A model generated the notes under the pieces. It was given only the letters and a program-made list of their open reading frames with translations. It made no database searches and had not been told where the DNA came from. The position numbers and the translations under genes are program-made. Shown piece after piece: positions 47,892 through 51,750 of a stretch of DNA of 51,750 nt. How positions within the stretch are numbered: the stretch's first letter is position 1; every line of letters starts with the position of its first letter. Origin of the DNA: Bacteroidales bacterium (GTDB lineage: Bacteria > Bacteroidota > Bacteroidia > Bacteroidales > UBA932); NCBI GenBank assembly GCA_017399865.1, contig JAFQAT010000034.1, forward strand, positions 1 through 51,750. The letters are read 5' to 3'.

Positions 47892-49301
47892 ATGGCACAG
47901 AAACCGTCGATTCCAAAGGGAACAAGAGATTTCGGACCTGCTGAAATGGCAGGACGTAACTATATATTCGATACCATCCGTTCTGTATTCAGGACATATG
48001 GATATGCCCCTATCGAGACTCCTTCGATGGAGAACCTCAGTACTCTCCTCGGCAAGTACGGAGAAGAAGGGGACAAGCTCCTTTTCCGTATCCTGAATTC
48101 AGGAGATGCGTTCTCGAAGATCAATTATGACGAGTATCGCATCGAAGGTACGGAAGACGGATACAACAGCAAAGCTCTTTCTCTCAAGGTATGCGAGAAA
48201 GGCTTGCGCTATGACCTTACAGTACCTTTCGCACGTTTTGTCGTCCAGCATCAGAACGACATTACTTTCCCTTTCAAGAGGTTCCAGATCCAGCCTGTAT
48301 GGCGTGCAGACCGTCCTCAGAAGGGACGTTACAGAGAGTTCTATCAGTGCGACGTCGACGTCATAGGGTCGACATCACAGCTTAATGAACTCGAACTTGT
48401 ACAGATAGTTGACAGAGTATTCACCCTCTTCGATGTGAACGTCTGCATCAAGATAAACAACCGCAAGGTCCTGACTGGAATGGCGGAGATATGCGGATTC
48501 CCGGACAAGGTTGTGGACATAACTGTCGCCATCGACAAGATCGACAAGATCGGACTGGAGGCTGTCGAGGCGGAGATGGCAGAGAAGGGGCTTACTCCGG
48601 AAGCTATAGAGGTGATTCGTCCTGTCCTGACCCTTTCGGGCACTACTGCGGAAAAGATTGCCGTGATGAAGGACCTTATGAACGGAAAGTCTGCGTCAGG
48701 CCTTGTTTCCCAGACCGGCCTCAAAGGTCTGGATGAGCTTGAGGAACTATTCGGATTTATCGATGCCGCAGGCATACGTCATGAAGTGGAGATAGACCTT
48801 TCGCTTGCAAGAGGTCTGAATTACTATACTGGAGCGATTTTCGAAGTAAAGGCGAAGGATTTCGCTATCGGCAGCATATGCGGTGGCGGCCGTTACGATA
48901 ACCTGACAGGCATCTTCGGTCTTCCGAACATGTCGGGAGTGGGTATCTCATTCGGTGCAGACCGTATATATGATGTGCTGAAGGGACTGGACAAGTTCCC
49001 TTCTGAGGTGACATCAACAACCAGGCTTCTCTTCGCTAATATGGGTGCCGATGAACTCAGGTACCTTATTCCTGTTGTCAAGTCTCTCCGTGAGGCAGGA
49101 GTGCCATGCGAAATCTATCCGGAGCAGACCAAACTTAAGAAGCAGTTCGACTATGCGGACAAGAGGACCATTCCGTTCCTCTCCATCGTGGGTGGCAACG
49201 AGGCGGCTGAAGGCATCGTGAACATCAAGAACCTTTCGACAGGTGAGCAGAAGTCCTTCGCAAAGGATGATGTGGCGTCGATGCTGGAATTTTTGAAATA
49301 A
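47892..49301 (+). CDS. hisS: Histidine-tRNA ligase
   Basis: This 469-residue class II synthetase charges tRNA-His. Motif 1 surrounds [11 protein letters not shown] and [12 protein letters not shown]. Motif 2 is [20 protein letters not shown] and the [10 protein letters not shown] extension. The histidine-specific [14 protein letters not shown] and the motif 3 [14 protein letters not shown] are present. An anticodon-binding domain closes the protein. Length is within the normal range for the phylum. It is followed by tRNA-fMet 44 bases downstream, which has its own promoter. Confidence 0.97.
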   Translation: MAQKPSIPKGTRDFGPAEMAGRNYIFDTIRSVFRTYGYAPIETPSMENLSTLLGKYGEEGDKLLFRILNSGDAFSKINYDEYRIEGTEDGYNSKALSLKVCEKGLRYDLTVPFARFVVQHQNDITFPFKRFQIQPVWRADRPQKGRYREFYQCDVDVIGSTSQLNELELVQIVDRVFTLFDVNVCIKINNRKVLTGMAEICGFPDKVVDITVAIDKIDKIGLEAVEAEMAEKGLTPEAIEVIRPVLTLSGTTAEKIAVMKDLMNGKSASGLVSQTGLKGLDELEELFGFIDAAGIRHEVEIDLSLARGLNYYTGAIFEVKAKDFAIGSICGGGRYDNLTGIFGLPNMSGVGISFGADRIYDVLKGLDKFPSEVTSTTRLLFANMGADELRYLIPVVKSLREAGVPCEIYPEQTKLKKQFDYADKRTIPFLSIVGGNEAAEGIVNIKNLSTGEQKSFAKDDVASMLEFLK

Positions 49302-49326
49302 AATTTGGTATTTCAAAAAAAGTCCG

Positions 49327-49334
49327 TATATTTG
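49327..49334 (+). promoter_or_regulatory. -7 element of tRNA-fMet
   Basis: TATATTTG is an exact TAnnTTTG match, 12 bases before the tRNA. Confidence 0.65.
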
Positions 49335-49345
49335 CAGTCCAATAT

Positions 49346-49418
49346 CGCGGGATAGAGCAGTTGGTAGCTCGTCGGGCTCATAACCCGGAGGCCGGAGGTT
49401 CGAGTCCTCCTCCCGCTA
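49346..49418 (+). tRNA. Initiator tRNA-fMet (anticodon CAT)
   Basis: The acceptor arm is CGCGGGA with TCCCGC, leaving position 1 C unpaired opposite T, the initiator-type 1-72 mismatch. Three G-C pairs flank the anticodon (GGGCTCATAACCC), the other initiator signature. The T-arm GGAGGTTCGAGTCCTCC is canonical. CCA is not encoded. Confidence 0.94.
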
Positions 49419-49423
49419 CTAAT

Positions 49424-49457
49424 GAGGAAAGACTGCAAAGTTTTTCCTCTTTTTTTT
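49424..49457 (+). terminator. Terminator after tRNA-fMet
   Basis: A 7 bp stem (GAGGAAA / TTTCCTC) with a 12-base loop is followed by seven or more T. Confidence 0.8.
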
Positions 49458-49469
49458 GTACTTAAACCT

Positions 49470-50075
49470 ATGAAACGCATTTTCCTTCTGTCATTTCTGG
49501 TCGTCTTTTGTCTTTCCGGACCGTCTTCAGCCCTGGCTTCACGTGTTCCGGATGCTCGTGGTGCAGAAAACCGTGATTACCTTAACTCAGTAAAGATCAC
49601 TTTTCTCTCATGGCTCAGTGGCAGCACCAAAATCTCTTATGAGAGGGCCTTCCCTTCGCTGCATCAGAGCGGAGAACTCTGCGGCAGCCTGATCAGCGCC
49701 GGATATGACAAATACCACAATGATCCCATGGGATTCACGATGAGATATGGCCATAAGTTCTTCCTTCCGGACCATGACGGAGTGTCCCTTATGGGCTTAT
49801 ATCTTCGTCCGGAACTCATGTATTCGCATTATTATTATAACAGCAGCAAGGACGGTTCCCGGACCCTTTCGAATATGGGAGCCCTGCTTGGAACGATAGG
49901 GTATCAATATGTGTACAGACGCTTTCTCGCGGATTTCTGGGTGGGCGGGGGATATGCCGCCGGGACTCCTTCCGAGACCAATTACCACCACGGCTTCGAA
50001 CTCTGGCACTGGTTCGGCTCCGAGAACAAGCATCTGGCCATGAGCTTCAGCATAAGATTAGGTTTGTGTTTCTAA
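49470..50075 (+). CDS. Outer-membrane beta-barrel-like protein
   Basis: This is a 201-residue exported protein with a signal peptide (FLVVFCLSGPSSALA). The mature part alternates polar and aromatic residues, as in barrel strands (ISYERAFPSLHQSGELCGSL, SLMGLYLRPELMYSHYYYN) and ends in IRLGLCF, with an aromatic C-terminus typical of outer-membrane proteins. It is reminiscent of DUF3575-like proteins, but no family is assigned. ATG 49470 was chosen because the region upstream is the tRNA terminator. The acyltransferase gene follows 17 bases later. Confidence 0.75.
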   Translation: MKRIFLLSFLVVFCLSGPSSALASRVPDARGAENRDYLNSVKITFLSWLSGSTKISYERAFPSLHQSGELCGSLISAGYDKYHNDPMGFTMRYGHKFFLPDHDGVSLMGLYLRPELMYSHYYYNSSKDGSRTLSNMGALLGTIGYQYVYRRFLADFWVGGGYAAGTPSETNYHHGFELWHWFGSENKHLAMSFSIRLGLCF

Positions 50076-50092
50076 ATAATAAATGAATAGGT

Positions 50093-51208
50093 ATGAATAA
50101 TTCAAGAGTCGTGTTTCTGGATTGGGTAAGGGTGATCGCATGCTTCATGGTCATGCTTGTCCACTGTATCGAACCTTTCTATCTCGGAGGACCGGAAGGT
50201 ACCTATATCGCATCGAAGACCGATGCTCTCTGGGTGACGCTGGTCAATTCGGCCTTAAGGTCGGCCGTTCCATTGTTTGTACTGACTTCCAGCTATCTTC
50301 TGTTTCCGCTGAAGACTGATACGACGACCTTCTTCCGCAAGCGCTTCGGACGTGTGGTCGTTCCGTTTGCCGTATGGTCCCTGCTTTATTGCGTGATTCC
50401 TCCGATCGGGTCTGGAGGAAATATCGACATCGCGGCGAATTTCAAGGACCTGGCGTTCAACTTCGTGATGACCAGCAGCGGCCATCTCTGGTTCGTGTAT
50501 ATGCTCCTTGGCGTATATCTGCTGATGCCTCTTCTTTCTCCATGGGTGGAGAAGGTGTCGCGAAAGGGCGAGAGGACCTTCCTTATATTATGGGCGGTTA
50601 CGACCGTACTCCCTCTGCTCCGTCCTTTGGCGGAGACGGTTACCGGAAGTACCAACCTTTGGGGCGAATGCCCATGGAATCCTTACGGCACATTCTACTA
50701 TGTGAGCGGATTCATCGGATTCATAGTCCTGGGTCATTATATCCGCACATATGCCGGTGAACTTTCGTGGAAGCGGACTCTTGCATACGCTATTCCTTTC
50801 TGGATCATAGGATATGCCGTCACAGCCGGAGGCTTCTGGCATTTCATGCCGACCGAAAACGGATTCCCTGTATCTGCGCCATATGAAACGGCAGTCAGGA
50901 TGGAGACGACCTGGAACTTCTGCACGTTCGGAGTCATGATGCAGACTCTCGCTTATTTCCTTGTGTTCAGGAAGATCAAGGCTTCCGGATGGGTGTATGA
51001 CCATCTTGTATTGCCGATATCGAAGCTCAGCTACGGAATGTATCTGATGCATATGTTCGTTCTGATTCCTGTATTTGCATGGGTAAGTTCATGGGGCGTT
51101 GCGACACCTCTCGTGATGTTCGTCTCTGCCGCCATTACCTACGTCATATGTGCCGCAGTGGCGCGAATCCTTGCATTCCTTCCGAAAAGCAAATATATCG
51201 TAGGATAA
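50093..51208 (+). CDS. Membrane acyltransferase family 3 protein
   Basis: This is a 371-residue inner-membrane protein with about ten hydrophobic segments. It begins FLDWVRVIACFMVMLVHC, the family's active-site-like R-x10-H helix, with SAVPLFVLTSSYLL and HLWFVYMLLGVYLLMPLL later. Such proteins acetylate or otherwise acylate exported polysaccharide or lipid-linked sugars. The substrate is unknown. It follows the barrel protein closely and may be co-transcribed with it. Confidence 0.9.
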   Translation: MNNSRVVFLDWVRVIACFMVMLVHCIEPFYLGGPEGTYIASKTDALWVTLVNSALRSAVPLFVLTSSYLLFPLKTDTTTFFRKRFGRVVVPFAVWSLLYCVIPPIGSGGNIDIAANFKDLAFNFVMTSSGHLWFVYMLLGVYLLMPLLSPWVEKVSRKGERTFLILWAVTTVLPLLRPLAETVTGSTNLWGECPWNPYGTFYYVSGFIGFIVLGHYIRTYAGELSWKRTLAYAIPFWIIGYAVTAGGFWHFMPTENGFPVSAPYETAVRMETTWNFCTFGVMMQTLAYFLVFRKIKASGWVYDHLVLPISKLSYGMYLMHMFVLIPVFAWVSSWGVATPLVMFVSAAITYVICAAVARILAFLPKSKYIVG

Positions 51209-51236
51209 TTATTTTTGGAAATCGGATAAATTGTAG

Positions 51237-51244
51237 TACATTTG
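51237..51244 (+). promoter_or_regulatory. -7 element of tRNA-Leu(TAG)
   Basis: TACATTTG is an exact TAnnTTTG match, with TTTG at 51214-51217 upstream at normal spacing; the tRNA starts 36 bases later. Confidence 0.65.
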
Positions 51245-51279
51245 CAGTCCTTTCCGTCAGGGAAGGTTGAAATACTGTT

Positions 51280-51361
51280 GCGGGCGTGTTGAAATTGGTA
51301 GACAAGCCAGACTTAGGATCTGGTGCCGAGAGGCGTATGGGTTCGATTCCCTTCGCCCGCA
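51280..51361 (+). tRNA. tRNA-Leu (anticodon TAG)
   Basis: The acceptor GCGGGCG pairs with CGCCCGC, discriminator A. The anticodon arm CCAGACTTAGGATCTGG gives anticodon TAG. The long variable arm and T-loop GTTCGATTC fit a class II leucine tRNA. Confidence 0.95.
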
Positions 51362-51365
51362 CAAG

Positions 51366-51397
51366 GGGACATCTTCATTCGAGGATGTCCCTTTTTT
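51366..51397 (+). terminator. Terminator after tRNA-Leu(TAG)
   Basis: An 8 bp stem (GGGACATC / GATGTCCC) is followed by six T. Confidence 0.88.
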
Positions 51398-51505
51398 ATT
51401 TCCATAACTCATTGAATATCTGTTCAATATGTTAAAGAATTTATTGCGGTTCTCGGTTCGATAACATCTGATACTTCAAAATACTTTGAAAATATAGAAA
51501 GTTTA

Positions 51506-51535
51506 TTGGAGAAATAAAAAATCTTCATACCTTTG
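51506..51535 (+). promoter_or_regulatory. Promoter of the terminal leader RNA
   Basis: TACCTTTG (51528-51535) is an exact -7 element, with TTG at 51506-51508 about 19 bases upstream. Transcription would begin near 51541, exactly where the structured leader starts. Confidence 0.7.
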
Positions 51536-51540
51536 CATCA

Positions 51541-51692
51541 AACGCATTTTAAAGGTTATCCTAACCTTTTATCAGATACCTATCTCCCAAATGGGTGTCT
51601 GATTTTTTTTACAGAGAACCTTAACCGAGGAGTAGAGATAGGGAGAGGCGAAGAAGTCCAAGAAAAGTTCTTTCAAGGATAACTGAATTAAA
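51541..51692 (+). ncRNA. Structured 5' leader with attenuator-like terminator
   Basis: This roughly 150-base untranslated leader lies between a promoter and the last start codon. It contains a small hairpin (AAAGGTT / AACCTTT, 51551-51569) and an intrinsic terminator (51571-51610). A long-range pairing joins its 5' end to the start codon: ACGCATTTTAA (51542-51552) with 51688-51698, and GTTATCCT (51555-51562) with 51676-51683. CCTATCTC (51579-51586) can also pair with GAGATAGG (51635-51642), which would break the terminator stem. I do not recognise the RNA class. Confidence 0.6.
51571..51610 (+). terminator. Terminator inside the leader (attenuator candidate)
   Basis: A 10 bp stem (ATCAGATACC / GGTGTCTGAT, one G-U pair) with a 13-base loop is followed by eight T. 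It lies between the promoter and the gene it precedes, so it would control read-through. Confidence 0.8.
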
Positions 51693-51750
51693 ATGCGTAG
51701 AACTTTTTCTTTTGACCTTCGGCTTACTATTGGAATAGCAGTGCCGAAAC
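51693..51750 (+). CDS. Start of an unidentified gene, cut by the window edge
   Basis: Nineteen codons are visible from ATG 51693 (MRRTFSFDLRLTIGIAVPK) before the sequence ends. No family can be assigned. Its start codon lies inside the long-range duplex of the leader, so its translation may be structure-controlled. It might equally be a false start if the real gene begins further right. Confidence 0.45.
   Translation, partial: MRRTFSFDLRLTIGIAVPK

Overview
The window is a 51.75 kb piece of a Bacteroidales (Bacteroidota) chromosome of moderate GC. The evidence is internal. Genes and tRNAs are preceded by the phylum's -7 element TAnnTTTG, often with a TTG or TTTG near -33. Shine-Dalgarno sites are rare. 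Many products are families largely confined to this phylum: DUF4295, DUF4296, HU-CCDC81, Mfa1/Mfa2 fimbriae, DUF6515 and DUF4922-SpoIID. No phage, complete insertion sequence or CRISPR array was seen. The exact genus cannot be fixed from the sequence alone.

Layout. 1-9835 is a plus-strand housekeeping block: the end of rplT, lepB, an rpmB-rpmG-DUF4295 ribosomal operon, ftsY, pheT, and a tightly overlapping string (DUF4296 lipoprotein, amidohydrolase, radical SAM, dtd, deoC). 9992-15757 is a five-gene surface operon of Bacteroidales fimbrial type: a lipoprotein with a zinc-protease motif, a DUF3575-like protein, an OmpA-like lipoprotein, a fimbrillin and a FimB/Mfa2-like anchor. Then come tRNA-Leu(CAG), a GH3 glucosidase lipoprotein and a D-2-hydroxyacid dehydrogenase. 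A gene-free stretch with inverted repeats and tRNA-Asn follows.

19928-30607 is a long plus-strand run: HU-CCDC81 membrane protein, acyl-ACP thioesterase, Nudix hydrolase, GT2 glycosyltransferase, a GalT/HIT-like plus SpoIID fusion, an AmpG-like permease, a serpin, a NamZ-type muramidase and a DUF6515 protein. Together several of these look like a peptidoglycan turnover and recycling locus. On the minus strand, an aldo-keto reductase, murI and a polysaccharide deacetylase form a convergent operon. asnA and prfB lead into a PagL-like protein, then a small AT-rich island of two secreted proteins, then class I fumarase and tRNA-Gln.

40594-45647 is a minus-strand block: polA, an ECF-like sigma factor, rsmG, rpmH, tadA and yqaA. 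The right end carries a PepSY-like protein, a secreted aminopeptidase C, hisS, tRNA-fMet, an outer-membrane barrel protein, an acyltransferase and tRNA-Leu(TAG). It ends in a structured 5' leader for a gene cut off by the window edge.

The points most worth a second look are six. The terminal leader RNA pairs its own 5' end with the start codon around an internal terminator. The DNA polymerase I has lost its proofreading residues. The SpoIID fusion has no signal peptide. The fimbrial operon carries its own HExxH lipoprotein. A 29-bp near-perfect palindrome lies upstream of hisS. Nested inverted repeats lie upstream of fumarase.
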